Source: a virus. Taken from it: 64,000 nucleotides of DNA. The notes under the pieces are model-generated. The model had not been told where the DNA came from, did not search any database, and saw nothing but the letters and a program-made list of their open reading frames with translations. This document shows, one piece after another, positions 9,301-17,117 of this stretch. The stretch is taken from positions 1 through 64,000 of the IMG/VR virus record IMGVR_UViG_3300005264_000010; one strand, 5' to 3'. Both the position numbers and the translations under genes were made by a program. Every line of letters begins with the position of its first letter. The first letter of the stretch is position 1.

Positions 9301-10080
9301 GGTAGACATGGTAATACAACATTTAAAATATTAAAAACATATAATGTCAATTTACCCACTGAAGAGTTTGACCAATTTAGATTAGATAATCCAGATAGTG
9401 TAATGAAACCGGGATTTCATGGAACTGGAGATATTGGAGCCGCTTTCATATTAAGAACTGGATTTGCTGTATTACCATCAAGTGATAGATCAGTAACTGG
9501 TAGAATGTTAGGTGACGGTATTTATTTCTCAGATGTAATTGATAAAGTACAACAATATGTTGGTGATAACGGAATGACTAGGAATTGGGGTTCTAAAGGA
9601 TATGTATTTGAAATGGATGTTAATTTAGGTGTTGAGGGAGAAGATTATGAACAACAGAGTCAGGGTTTAGTATCCGCAGAGTGGGTTGTGAAAAATGCAA
9701 ATAAACAACTAAAAATATTAAAAGCATATAGAGTTGAATTAGTTTCACCAAGCTATATAGAACAATTTAAACCTAATATAAATGAATCATTAGAAACAGC
9801 TAAACAATTATTGGAGAAGAAAATGAAAACCTCATACTACAAATATACATTTATTGATGGTAAAATACCAATTAGTAAAAATAAAAGTATAGATTTTGAA
9901 GATGTAAAATTATTAGATAAAAGAGTTAGGATTGACTATAGTCAAAATGGTCCTGTATTAGTTATACCTATAGAGTTTGATATGGATAAGTTTTTTAATA
10001 TTAAATATACTTCAGAGTTTATGAAAATGAAGAGTGAATTTCAGCAATATTTAAGACTAATAGATGGAAAAATAAAATAA
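6385..10080 (+). CDS. Giant capsid-targeted protein with C-terminal PARP-type ADP-ribosyltransferase domain
   Basis: 1231 residues. The start MSTLKDFLRVNINEHS fits the gp21-cleaved capsid-targeting leader (cut after I-N-E at residue 14). Residues about 15-960 are long, helical and acidic with no domain I recognise; a basic low-complexity linker lies near 225-235. The C-terminal domain (about 980-1125) holds FHGTGDIGAAFILRTGF (H1012), GDGIYFSD (Y1047) and AEWVVKNANKQLKILKAYRV (E1099). This is the complete His-Tyr-Glu triad of PARP-type transferases, which move ADP-ribose from NAD+ onto targets. T4 Alt is also packaged but has an Arg-Ser-Glu-type fold and is about half the size. A second cleavage-like NINES lies after the domain. 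Late promoter upstream, terminator downstream. Target and chain-forming ability are unknown. Confidence 0.8.
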   Translation: MSTLKDFLRVNINEHSLFDDNDSKEVTEFLNDKKLILDTFYINFIGFLSLLQMDHHEKVTQYFKKDKKLQIRSITSENNDISYILKIISDKGYFTTRSITQITKLLFMIKSGKIKDVDENKIRDILQFLKIDQHKPNAKIKTIVSKFISSEETILLTSLNLYKYARKNKISIEFTDIFRKTAKFKNVDLDAIDLDDKKSKDVDTTINIPDKADDSIVDVGVTKPKKKLSKKAQIQAEIDDEDLPTLNGSMTYDTKERYQILKSILGKSDNYRKSIMKLYALKKEDFTTEYFEEFYRDRIKLTKSDLDILNKIYAKKNSYWYIKYYIIFTSNSFAQDKEAHDKLSTKQLDVYNMSISYETGKYYRKGYQFSSDISVNNDIRERIYEKLKNENSSDYYKFMTDWGLLQKYIVDKINSNSSWDDAILFISMGMLLSNYIQSYGYATLSNEEENLINYISDHAPQLLIKTSYKNKIKDISIFTIDEFVDFLFGKDYDQNQLPVDMIEVNKTNYTWDIIFEIYNGRDIVVNKIVKKYVQTYYNSLKINSFLEKFDWKFDNEFLKDGNKGVNLENIDIILSSEKYTNVLDCELWIDRLSESNSRNKINILKEYIIQKKLHLIVDKFSRDMYLSSFIYELGEIEVNKYYSNIELLELFQKFEDFGLYELEKLLTLLLYTDDDVIDDKECNIIYNWDMVKDSYNSNNIFNYAGYITNKSLIYYINKKLEDKIDDVENNDYIKNLFFLRYLVDEGKSEKALEIFHKYIITIEAMYYLHEFKLEFIFSVDIIKNDKKVSDWIEKGIRDWISSGSIYSINHDVLIKEKFDIIKEEFLKIINPDSSELTISMDKSDLDIFISVVENNKEKFSDDELNLLFSNPRIFKEIRNNATFENLLKEGISIREDIKIQKKDFDAMLKFNNIDINTRLLRKKKNEKPLDYLARSSKVTDIKLPDVQIDEVEETEAERMTQSYKLYDKYHSHGRHGNTTFKILKTYNVNLPTEEFDQFRLDNPDSVMKPGFHGTGDIGAAFILRTGFAVLPSSDRSVTGRMLGDGIYFSDVIDKVQQYVGDNGMTRNWGSKGYVFEMDVNLGVEGEDYEQQSQGLVSAEWVVKNANKQLKILKAYRVELVSPSYIEQFKPNINESLETAKQLLEKKMKTSYYKYTFIDGKIPISKNKSIDFEDVKLLDKRVRIDYSQNGPVLVIPIEFDMDKFFNIKYTSEFMKMKSEFQQYLRLIDGKIK

Positions 10081-10096
10081 TATATTTTCCTATATT

Positions 10097-10130
10097 AAAA
10101 CCTCAATTAGAAATAATTGAGGTTTTTTTT
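10097..10130 (+). terminator. Rho-independent terminator after ADP-ribosyltransferase gene
   Basis: A 13-bp stem capped by a GAAA tetraloop and followed by eight Ts. Confidence 0.9.
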
Positions 10131-10150
10131 TATTATATTTAAAATAAAGC

Positions 10151-10179
10151 TTGACATTATTAAGTTTTATACTTATATT
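10151..10179 (+). promoter_or_regulatory. Sigma70-type early promoter
   Basis: TTGACA (10151-10156), 17-bp spacer, TATATT (10174-10179). The same promoter-leader sequence (GCTTGACATTATTAA... TTGTAGTTGTAGGTTAATTT) recurs at 17711. Confidence 0.8.
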
Positions 10180-10212
10180 GTAGTTGTAGGTTAATTTAAA
10201 AGGAGAACAAAA

Positions 10213-10686
10213 ATGAAAAATATTAGAGAATTTATAACTGAAAGTGGAATGACTGAAAAGAAAATGATAGATACTATCATTAAAGAGATTAAACCAGTTT
10301 ATGATAAATGGAGAGATGAATATTTTGATTATCTAATAGCTAGAAAAGAATTAAAAAGAAATGATTATAAAGAGTATGAAAGAACTTGGGTAAGAAGTGA
10401 GCATAATATTTTATTATCAAATGATAAAGGTATGAAAGAAAAATTAGTAATAATTTTTGATAAAAAATTAGTTGATGTTAGTAAAGCAATTCATAAGAAG
10501 ATTGTGAATGCTAAGATAGGTAAAGTTTTTAAAATAGAAAGAGTTAAAGATAGTCATAATGATTTAGATTTTTATATAAATGATGCTTTTAAATTATCAA
10601 TTAGAACAATAGTTGCTAATGGATATGTTCAAGTAACTCATTATAGAGTTATAACTACAATCACAAAAATAAATATGGAGAAGTAA
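10213..10686 (+). CDS. Capsid-targeted protein under an early promoter
   Basis: 157 residues beginning MKNIREFITESG, with predicted gp21 cleavage after I-T-E. The mature part is basic, mixed helix and strand, and not recognised. Although the leader implies packaging, the gene follows a sigma70-type promoter and a strong GGAG site and opens an operon running to about 14.8 kb. It may therefore act both on entry and after early expression. Function unknown. Confidence 0.7.
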   Translation: MKNIREFITESGMTEKKMIDTIIKEIKPVYDKWRDEYFDYLIARKELKRNDYKEYERTWVRSEHNILLSNDKGMKEKLVIIFDKKLVDVSKAIHKKIVNAKIGKVFKIERVKDSHNDLDFYINDAFKLSIRTIVANGYVQVTHYRVITTITKINMEK

Positions 10687-10687
10687 A

Positions 10688-11023
10688 ATGAGTAAAGAAA
10701 TAATTATAACAAGTAGAGACCTAATTATTGAAGGAATGTCTCTGATTAATAGACGGGGTCAACTAAATGAAAATCAATCAGATTCAAAAATGACATCATT
10801 GTTTATTTATGATTATGGTGATATATTTTGTTATGAAGATGAGTTTAAAATTGTTGGTGAGAATAGCTCAGAAACAGCGAATACTACACTTACAAGTGAA
10901 TGTAGTATAATTACTAAGAAAGGTAATCAATGTTCAAAGAAAGGTACTTATACTAATGAAGAAGGTAAATTATTTTGTGGTATTCACGCTAGAGGTAAAA
11001 ATTATTTAAAATTGGAGAAATAA
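10688..11023 (+). CDS. Small protein with cysteine-rich DUF5763-like tail
   Basis: 111 residues. The C-terminal third reads CSIITKKGNQCSKKG...FCGIHAR, the Cys-Cys-Cys-His pattern of short zinc-binding modules (DUF5763-like, CxAITKKGxxC...CxxH) common in phage and mobile-element proteins. The N-terminal part is acidic and not recognised. Start two bases after the previous stop with GGAG upstream. Confidence 0.65.
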   Translation: MSKEIIITSRDLIIEGMSLINRRGQLNENQSDSKMTSLFIYDYGDIFCYEDEFKIVGENSSETANTTLTSECSIITKKGNQCSKKGTYTNEEGKLFCGIHARGKNYLKLEK

Positions 11024-11024
11024 A

Positions 11025-12002
11025 ATGAGTAAAGAAGTAGAAATTTTAATAGATGGACTTGATGATGGTAGATTATTACTAAGTAGATATATAGGAGATG
11101 ATCCTTATTTTATTAATAATTCTAGTAATTGGTCTAAAAGTATGTTGAGTGTAGAAGATACTTTGGAGTTAGATGAAGTCTTAGATTATAATATCACTAA
11201 TAAACTATGGGAATATAAACTAGAGGAGAAAGAAGTAATGAAAAAAACTTGGACTGATGTATTTAAAATGTTAAGCGAGTTTGAAGAAGGTAAGCATATT
11301 ATTGTTTTTAAAGAAGATGATGATTTATCTATATTTGAAAGTATTGATGAAATGAATGAATGGGGCGTTATTGATTTATATGATTGTGAAATTGCCCCAA
11401 TTCATACTAAGTCATTTTTAGAACACTACGGAGATGAGTGGATAACTAACATGTCTCCTGATAAGAATATGATAAGAGGAGTTAAATATAAAGTAGATTG
11501 GGTCAATTTAGTTATCACTAAAGATGAAATAACTTTTAAAGATGAAAATAATCAATTATGTTTTGTTTATAGTGATAATTGGTTTGTATATGAGAGTTCA
11601 GATTATATATCTATATGCGGAAGAAGTGTTGAAGAGTTTCTTATTGATTGGGAAAGTATGAAGTATGACATTAAATATAAAGACAGTGAATCTGTCCTTA
11701 TTGGTAGTGATAAAGGAAACATTGCTAACATGACTAAAATAATTAATTATAACAATAAAGAAATAGTTGATCTTGAATTAGTAGAAATTAAGTTGAGATA
11801 TAATAGTGAAAATGTTGAAATTGGAAATACTTTTCTACATGAAAATAGTGATTATAAAATTTATAAAGTAGAAATGAAAAAAGATAGTATTATTCATTTA
11901 TCGCCTTCTCATAATATTGCCGATGGTTTCGATATTGGATATGAAGAGCTTTCAGCTAACTATCAAAAAATAGTAGTAGTTAGAATAAGTGATATATTAT
12001 GA
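11025..12002 (+). CDS. Hypothetical protein, 325 residues
   Basis: Acidic, aromatic-rich protein without recognisable motifs, signal peptide or membrane segment. It shares the MSKE start and GGAGAAATAAAATG leader of the preceding gene. It ends TATGA, overlapping the ATG of the next gene, so translation is coupled. Confidence 0.65.
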   Translation: MSKEVEILIDGLDDGRLLLSRYIGDDPYFINNSSNWSKSMLSVEDTLELDEVLDYNITNKLWEYKLEEKEVMKKTWTDVFKMLSEFEEGKHIIVFKEDDDLSIFESIDEMNEWGVIDLYDCEIAPIHTKSFLEHYGDEWITNMSPDKNMIRGVKYKVDWVNLVITKDEITFKDENNQLCFVYSDNWFVYESSDYISICGRSVEEFLIDWESMKYDIKYKDSESVLIGSDKGNIANMTKIINYNNKEIVDLELVEIKLRYNSENVEIGNTFLHENSDYKIYKVEMKKDSIIHLSPSHNIADGFDIGYEELSANYQKIVVVRISDIL

Positions 12003-12226
12003 AATTATCAGATACTAAAAATATTACCGAAACATTATTATTTGAATGGGATAAATTTGATGTTGGTGAAACATTTGGTGGAGTTAAATTTTCAAGAAAA
12101 ATCAAGATGATGCTTAATATGATAGATAAATCTGATGATACTATTTTAAGAGTAATGAGAAAGCTAAAGAAAGATAGAAAATTAAATTATTCAGTATATA
12201 ATAAGAAAATTACATATTCGAATTAA
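11999..12226 (+). CDS. Small basic protein, possible winged-helix
   Basis: 75 residues. The C-terminal half, ILRVMRKLKKDRKLNYSVYN, looks like a recognition helix plus wing, so DNA binding is possible. It overlaps the start of the primase frame, which lacks a normal start codon. It could therefore be the first part of a longer product made by frameshift, or a separate coupled gene. Confidence 0.55.
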   Translation: MKLSDTKNITETLLFEWDKFDVGETFGGVKFSRKIKMMLNMIDKSDDTILRVMRKLKKDRKLNYSVYNKKITYSN

Positions 12227-13194
12227 ATCTAAATAACCTTACACAACATTCAAGTGGTAATTTCAATGCTACTTGTAATGTTTGTGGTGATGGGGATGGA
12301 CATAAGCATAGATTGTGGTTTCTTAATGCTGATGATGGTGGAATAATAGTTAAATGCTTTAATGGAGGGTGCTTATTAGAGTCTTCTCCAACTTCGTTCT
12401 ATAATTTTTTAAAATTAGTTGAGCCAGCTTTAGCATCTAAATTTAATGAAGAACAAAGAAGAGATAGATTTCAAGATACTATTAGTTATGGTAAGCAAAG
12501 AACTAAAGCAAAGAAAGTAAAGTCATTTAAAATTGATAAAGATAACACTAAATTTTTCAAGAAATTATCTAGTAAGAAATATGATAAAATAAGTGAGCAT
12601 CCTAAAGCAATTGAATATTGTGAAAATAGAAAAATTCCTAAAGAGGTATATTCAAAATTTTATTATTGTGTTTATGATAAATCTAAATTCTATAATAAAA
12701 TGATAATGCCATTGTATAGAAATTCTGACAATCATATATATGGATTTGTTGCTAGGGATATTGTTAATAAGAAATTCTTGGTAAGTTTAGCATCGGATAA
12801 GAATATTAGACTATATAATATATTCAATATTGATAACACAATGAATGTTTATATATTAGAAAGTATGATAGATTTAATGTCAATGGGAAATGATTTTAAT
12901 GGGATTGCTATGCTTACATCTTCTATTCCTCAACATATATTAGATACTATAAAGAAACCAATATTTTCATTTGATAATGATCTAACTGGTATAAATAAGT
13001 CAATAGAATATACTGATAAAGGATATAAAGTAGTAATATTCCCAGATGACTTCAAATATAAAGATATAAATGAAGCTATTGTTGATGGATATGATAAAGA
13101 TAGAATTAAGAAAATAATGATTGCTAATACTTATGAGGGTATACAAGCAACTCTAAAATTAAAAATGATTAAGAAGAAGAGGAGATTAAGATGA
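12214..13194 (+). CDS. 61: DNA primase (T4 gp61-like), start unclear
   Basis: The frame carries a zinc-binding primase start, CNVCGDGDGHKH...VKCFNGGC, then HPKAIEYCENRKIPKE, a Toprim-like ILESMIDLMSM and FSFDNDLTGI, and ends DINEAIVDG...EGIQATLKLKM. All match the order in T4 gp61, which makes RNA primers with gp41. Between the last in-frame stop (12202-12204) and the zinc motif there is no ATG, GTG or TTG. The only candidate is ATA at 12214, used here provisionally. The first ATG (12313) would remove the first two zinc ligands. Frameshift from the upstream gene or a sequence error are alternatives. Confidence 0.75.
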   Translation: MFELNLNNLTQHSSGNFNATCNVCGDGDGHKHRLWFLNADDGGIIVKCFNGGCLLESSPTSFYNFLKLVEPALASKFNEEQRRDRFQDTISYGKQRTKAKKVKSFKIDKDNTKFFKKLSSKKYDKISEHPKAIEYCENRKIPKEVYSKFYYCVYDKSKFYNKMIMPLYRNSDNHIYGFVARDIVNKKFLVSLASDKNIRLYNIFNIDNTMNVYILESMIDLMSMGNDFNGIAMLTSSIPQHILDTIKKPIFSFDNDLTGINKSIEYTDKGYKVVIFPDDFKYKDINEAIVDGYDKDRIKKIMIANTYEGIQATLKLKMIKKKRRLR

Positions 13195-13472
13195 GTAACC
13201 CGAAATGTTTAGTTTTTAACAAAGCAATTGTAGAGAGTAATGGTATATATAGAGTTAATGGCAAAACAACTAGAATTATAGATCAACTAATACAAGATTT
13301 ATTTAATTATGGTTCTATTCATGTAAAAAATGAATACAATAATACTTCTTCTAATGAATATACATTTGATAAATTAAAAAGAAGACTAGAATCAGAACAT
13401 ATGTTTACTTGTGAAGATTTAATATTTAGTAAAAAGGAGTTATTAATTAAATTTAAGGAGATTGATAATTAA
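13191..13472 (+). CDS. Hypothetical protein, 93 residues
   Basis: Starts in an ATGA overlap with the primase stop and ends overlapping the ClpP-like start. No motif recognised. Tight coupling suggests a real gene in the replication/early operon. Confidence 0.6.
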   Translation: MSNPKCLVFNKAIVESNGIYRVNGKTTRIIDQLIQDLFNYGSIHVKNEYNNTSSNEYTFDKLKRRLESEHMFTCEDLIFSKKELLIKFKEIDN

Positions 13473-13969
13473 TGAAAACATTTATATTTTATGATGAAAT
13501 AATTCATGCTACTGTTAATGAACTAATAGAGAAAATTGAATTAGTAGAAGATTCAAATGAACATATACAAATATTGTTCTCATCAATGGGTGGTGGTTAC
13601 AATACAATGAATATGCTAATTCATTATATTAAAAACTCAGAAAAGTATATTCAATTAGTAGGAAGTGGTGAAATATCTTCTGCTGGATTTATATTATTTT
13701 TCTCTTGCGGTAATAATAATAAAATTCTTGATGGTAGCTATTCAGTAATTCATTTAGGAACAAGATCAGTAGAAACTAGAGATTTAATGAATAATAAAAC
13801 ATTTGATAATTTTGCAAGTAAAATGTTATTAGCTGATAATAAGAGTATAATAGAATGGTATTCATCTCTTGGTGTTACTTATCAAGAATTGAATAGATTA
13901 AAGAAAGGCGAAGATATATATTTTGATACTAATAGATTAAATGAAATTTTGAAAGGAGTACAAAAGTGA
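13472..13969 (+). CDS. ClpP-like serine protease
   Basis: 165 residues. SSMGGGYNTMNML, GSGEISSAGFILFFSCG and GSYSVIHLG follow the ClpP fold, with S70 and H94 as nucleophile and base. Cellular ClpP is about 195 residues, so this is a trimmed phage form. Such enzymes can act as stand-alone proteases or assemble with the host Clp ATPase; no partner ATPase is seen in the window. Start overlaps the previous stop by one base. Confidence 0.75.
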   Translation: MKTFIFYDEIIHATVNELIEKIELVEDSNEHIQILFSSMGGGYNTMNMLIHYIKNSEKYIQLVGSGEISSAGFILFFSCGNNNKILDGSYSVIHLGTRSVETRDLMNNKTFDNFASKMLLADNKSIIEWYSSLGVTYQELNRLKKGEDIYFDTNRLNEILKGVQK

Positions 13970-14649
13970 TTAAAATAGAACATTTAGAATCTGTTGGTTG
14001 GGAACATTCAATTAGAGGTATGAGAAATCCACTAGAAAGTTGGAATAAATCAGATAGTAAATTAATTGTGTCTGAGTATAATAGTAGAATTACTTTAAAT
14101 AATACTCAAACTAGTGTGTATATGTTAGGTAAAAATGATTTAAAGTTAGCAAAGAAATTAGTTAAGGCTGGAGCTAGTCATAGGAAGTTTTTAAGACACA
14201 TTAATATATATTGTGATATTACAGCTAATGAGAAATGGTTTGCTGAATTTGATACCTATTTACATACTGTACAGAACTCAACAAGTCAAATGCACAGTTT
14301 ATTAAAGAAACCATTTACTGAAAAAGATTTTAGTTATGAAATTAAAACATTAGATACTCAAAGATTATTTTTAGATATTATAAAACAATTAAACAAATTA
14401 AGACTTGTTTATTTAGAATCTAAAACACAAGAGAATAAGAAAATAATATGGAGGGATATTTTAGAAATTATGCCTCAGTCATATTTATACACGAGAACAG
14501 TAATGTTTAATTATGAAGTATTCTTATCAATGTATCCACAAAGAATAAATCATAAAATGACAGAGTGGCGAGAATTAATGAGTTTACTAAGAAATGATTT
14601 ACCATATATGGATGAATTTTTAACAACTATTGAGGAGAAAAAGAAATGA
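13966..14649 (+). CDS. ThyX-like protein (possible flavin-dependent thymidylate synthase relative)
   Basis: 227 residues with GTG start (GGAG eight bases upstream). Visible landmarks are LAKKLVKAGASHRKFLRHINIY, KWFAEFDTYLHTVQNSTSQMH and a C-terminal NYEVFLSMYPQRINHKMTEW. This order resembles ThyX-superfamily proteins found in phages. The classical RHR...S motif is not intact, so activity is uncertain. If active, it would convert dUMP to dTMP, which would suit a very AT-rich genome. Family assignment is by remembered pattern. Confidence 0.5.
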   Translation: MIKIEHLESVGWEHSIRGMRNPLESWNKSDSKLIVSEYNSRITLNNTQTSVYMLGKNDLKLAKKLVKAGASHRKFLRHINIYCDITANEKWFAEFDTYLHTVQNSTSQMHSLLKKPFTEKDFSYEIKTLDTQRLFLDIIKQLNKLRLVYLESKTQENKKIIWRDILEIMPQSYLYTRTVMFNYEVFLSMYPQRINHKMTEWRELMSLLRNDLPYMDEFLTTIEEKKK

Positions 14650-14813
14650 CATTAGAAGAAAAATTAAGAAAATTGATTATTGAAGAAAGACAGCAACATC
14701 AAGGTAGTAATACAGATTTAGCATTTGGTAGAGAAACTATACTAAAAGAATTAGAAAGGTTGTTAGAACAAGAAAAATCTGAAAGTAAAGAAATTGATTT
14801 GTTATTAAGTTAA
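14646..14813 (+). CDS. Small coiled-coil protein, 55 residues
   Basis: ATGA overlap with the previous gene and a strongly helical, charged sequence (EEKLRKLIIEERQQHQ, LKELERLLEQEK). Last gene of the operon, directly before a terminator. Function unknown. Confidence 0.6.
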   Translation: MTLEEKLRKLIIEERQQHQGSNTDLAFGRETILKELERLLEQEKSESKEIDLLLS

Positions 14814-14837
14814 GTAATTCTTATATCTAAAACTAAC

Positions 14838-14874
14838 AAAAAGTGCATTTAATTTATTTTAAATGCACTTTTTT
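14838..14874 (+). terminator. Rho-independent terminator
   Basis: Stem AAAAAGTGCATTTAA / TTAAATGCACTTTTT followed by Ts; the next early promoter begins immediately after it. Confidence 0.9.
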
Positions 14875-14875
14875 C

Positions 14876-14904
14876 TTGACATTTTATTTTATTATATGTA
14901 TATT
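14876..14904 (+). promoter_or_regulatory. Sigma70-type early promoter
   Basis: TTGACA (14876-14881), 17-bp spacer, TATATT (14899-14904). Confidence 0.8.
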
Positions 14905-14946
14905 GTAATTATAACTTAATTTAAAAATAAATAAAGGAGAAACAAA

Positions 14947-15381
14947 ATGTGTGAATTAACTAGAAGCATCAATTATGTAAAGAACCTAAACAACTTGTCA
15001 GAAGATTCAATAACTACTTTTGGACTTGCTCAAAAGTATAGAGAAATTTCTCTATTAAAGAAAGAGTTAGAAGCTACTGAGGAATCATTAAAATCTCAAT
15101 TGATCGAAAGAGGTGAAACTATTATGCTTCCTGAAACTAAAGAGAAAGTAATGTGGAGTGAAGGTAAAGATAAATCAGCAATCAATGTAATGAGTGTTTT
15201 CAAAGAAATGAAGAAAGAAAAAAGAATTAATGAATTTATGTCAATAGTTTCATTAACAAAGAAAAACTTAGAATCTATTGAAGGTGGAAAAGTATTTTCA
15301 GCCAAATATAGTGAAGTTGTTGGAAAAACTAACCCATCAGTATCATTTAAGAAGATGTCAAAGAAAGATTTAGAATCATAG
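14947..15381 (+). CDS. Hypothetical early protein with N-terminal coiled coil
   Basis: 144 residues. EISLLKKELEATEESLKSQL (about 37-56) forms a helix-rich coiled coil, followed by a small mixed domain. This layout recalls phage proteins of the Gam/DUF type, but I cannot assign a family. First gene after an early promoter, so probably made soon after infection. Confidence 0.65.
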   Translation: MCELTRSINYVKNLNNLSEDSITTFGLAQKYREISLLKKELEATEESLKSQLIERGETIMLPETKEKVMWSEGKDKSAINVMSVFKEMKKEKRINEFMSIVSLTKKNLESIEGGKVFSAKYSEVVGKTNPSVSFKKMSKKDLES

Positions 15382-15492
15382 TCAAATAGACGATATACTC
15401 GACTTTCATCTTTAGATACTAATTATATTAAGATAAAGATGAAAGTTGATTTAAACATATCAAATGATAGCTTAAATCAAAGGTTAATATAA
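15382..15492 (+). repeat. Structured leader, copy A of a dispersed repeat
   Basis: A 15-bp stem (15400-15414 with 15434-15448, one G-T pair) is followed by a tail. The 38 bases at 15463-15500 are identical to 29861-29898 and end in the next gene's start ATGAGTAA. The loop GATACTAATTATATTAAG resembles GATACATAATTATATAGAA in copies B and C. It separates two genes without an obvious promoter, so it may be a leader, a processing site or a recombination site. Confidence 0.5.
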
Positions 15493-15996
15493 ATGAGTAA
15501 AATATTAATAGAAGATATAACTTTTTATAATAATGTTAGAGTAATAGATACTAGACATTATCAAGATCAGTTTCTAAAAAGAAATATTGATTTAACAACT
15601 AATGATATTAAATTAATATTTGAGAGAGGTATTGATACCCTTAAAGGATATGCTGAGAATGGTATGTTCTATCTTATTTATTCTAAAGAATTTAATCAAG
15701 GTGTGGTTATTAAATATAAGAAAGGTAAAAAACATGATATAATAGTCATAGTTACATTCTTACCTAGAGGTAGAAAGCAACCTAAAGATGATACTGAAAG
15801 AATAATAGTTGAGAATAATATAATATGTATGGATAATGAATGTTTAGTATATCTAAATGAAATATTTAATGACGTTAAAGAAACTAATACAAGCACAATA
15901 ATAGAATCATATATAAATAATTTTAATTTTAATTTTTATTTCTTAGATGGTAAAATATATGATATTACTAATTTAGAAGTAATCGAGGTGGTGTAA
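15493..15996 (+). CDS. Hypothetical protein, 167 residues
   Basis: Contains VVIKYKKGKKHDIIVIVTFLPRGR in a mixed alpha/beta protein; no family recognised. It follows the repeated leader, which also precedes the tape-measure-like gene at 29891. Start supported by AAAGG nine bases upstream. Confidence 0.6.
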   Translation: MSKILIEDITFYNNVRVIDTRHYQDQFLKRNIDLTTNDIKLIFERGIDTLKGYAENGMFYLIYSKEFNQGVVIKYKKGKKHDIIVIVTFLPRGRKQPKDDTERIIVENNIICMDNECLVYLNEIFNDVKETNTSTIIESYINNFNFNFYFLDGKIYDITNLEVIEVV

Positions 15997-15999
15997 TTT

Positions 16000-16785
16000 A
16001 TGAGTAATGAAATAGTAAAAGGAATGACAATAGTAGATTTTCTGAGCATATATAAGAATGAGTTTGAGAGAAAATTTAATGAAAGAAAAAAGAAGATGAA
16101 AGAGGATTATAAGAAAGAAAATGGATATTATTATGATATTGGACAGTTAAGAGAAAATCTTTTTATATTTCTTAAAATACTTGACGAATTAAGTTTTAAA
16201 GATAGTGATCAGTTATTATCAATGATAATTCATAATGTAAATATTAGTAATAGAAGGGATACTGCATATAAAGATATTAAAGATATTAAAGATAATGTAT
16301 TTTTTAGAAAGAGAAAGAAAATAATATTAAAAAATACTCCAAGAATTACTGATAAGAAAATTATTATTGATAAATCTAGTATGAATAAGATTGAAGTATT
16401 ACAAAAAGAGCATAATAATCTATTAAAACTACTGAAAGATAAATGGTATATTGGGAGAGAACATAATGTTTTTGATTATACTATAGAAAAAAGAAATATT
16501 TGGTTTGATGAAATATTTAGTAATCTATCTTCTGACACAAAAGAAATGATTAGTATGTTAACGGAGAAATATCATATAGTAAAGAATATAATTGATTTAT
16601 TTAAACATGTAAATATACATCCAATAGATATGGATGTATATGGTGATGATTATTATCAATTTACTAACTTTAAATTATTTTGGAAACAACTACAAGGTGA
16701 GTGTGTGGATATGTCTAAATCCAATGTATTATCACTATTTAAAACTAAATATAATATTGATGAAATTATAAATGAGGGATTCTAA
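16000..16785 (+). CDS. Hypothetical helical protein, 261 residues
   Basis: Lysine-rich, mainly helical, no motifs or membrane segments. GAGGTG site before the ATG, three bases after the previous stop; next gene starts two bases after its stop, so one transcript. Confidence 0.6.
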   Translation: MSNEIVKGMTIVDFLSIYKNEFERKFNERKKKMKEDYKKENGYYYDIGQLRENLFIFLKILDELSFKDSDQLLSMIIHNVNISNRRDTAYKDIKDIKDNVFFRKRKKIILKNTPRITDKKIIIDKSSMNKIEVLQKEHNNLLKLLKDKWYIGREHNVFDYTIEKRNIWFDEIFSNLSSDTKEMISMLTEKYHIVKNIIDLFKHVNIHPIDMDVYGDDYYQFTNFKLFWKQLQGECVDMSKSNVLSLFKTKYNIDEIINEGF

Positions 16786-16787
16786 TA

Positions 16788-17102
16788 ATGAGTAATCTAA
16801 GAGATAAATTTGTAAGAGATGTTGATTATAAGAGATATTTGAAAATTAAAGATATAGTCACTAGAATAAATGAACTTATAGATAGTGGATTTCTTATAAT
16901 TGATGATAGTCTTGTAGATAATGACAAATATGAAATAAATGAAGATGGTACTATTAATCAGTTAATAGGTAAATCATCTAAAGCAATAATAGTTGGTGGA
17001 GTTACTGAAATGAATGGTGATTTAATTTATGTTAATAAAGAAGATATAGACTATTTTGATAAGATACAAATAGTAAATCCATTAAATATCGAGAAACTTT
17101 AA
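16788..17102 (+). CDS. Hypothetical protein, 104 residues
   Basis: Small acidic protein starting MSNLRDKFVRDVDYKRYL. No motif recognised. Part of the 14.9-17.7 kb operon. Confidence 0.55.
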   Translation: MSNLRDKFVRDVDYKRYLKIKDIVTRINELIDSGFLIIDDSLVDNDKYEINEDGTINQLIGKSSKAIIVGGVTEMNGDLIYVNKEDIDYFDKIQIVNPLNIEKL

Positions 17103-17117
17103 GTAAGGAAATAAATT

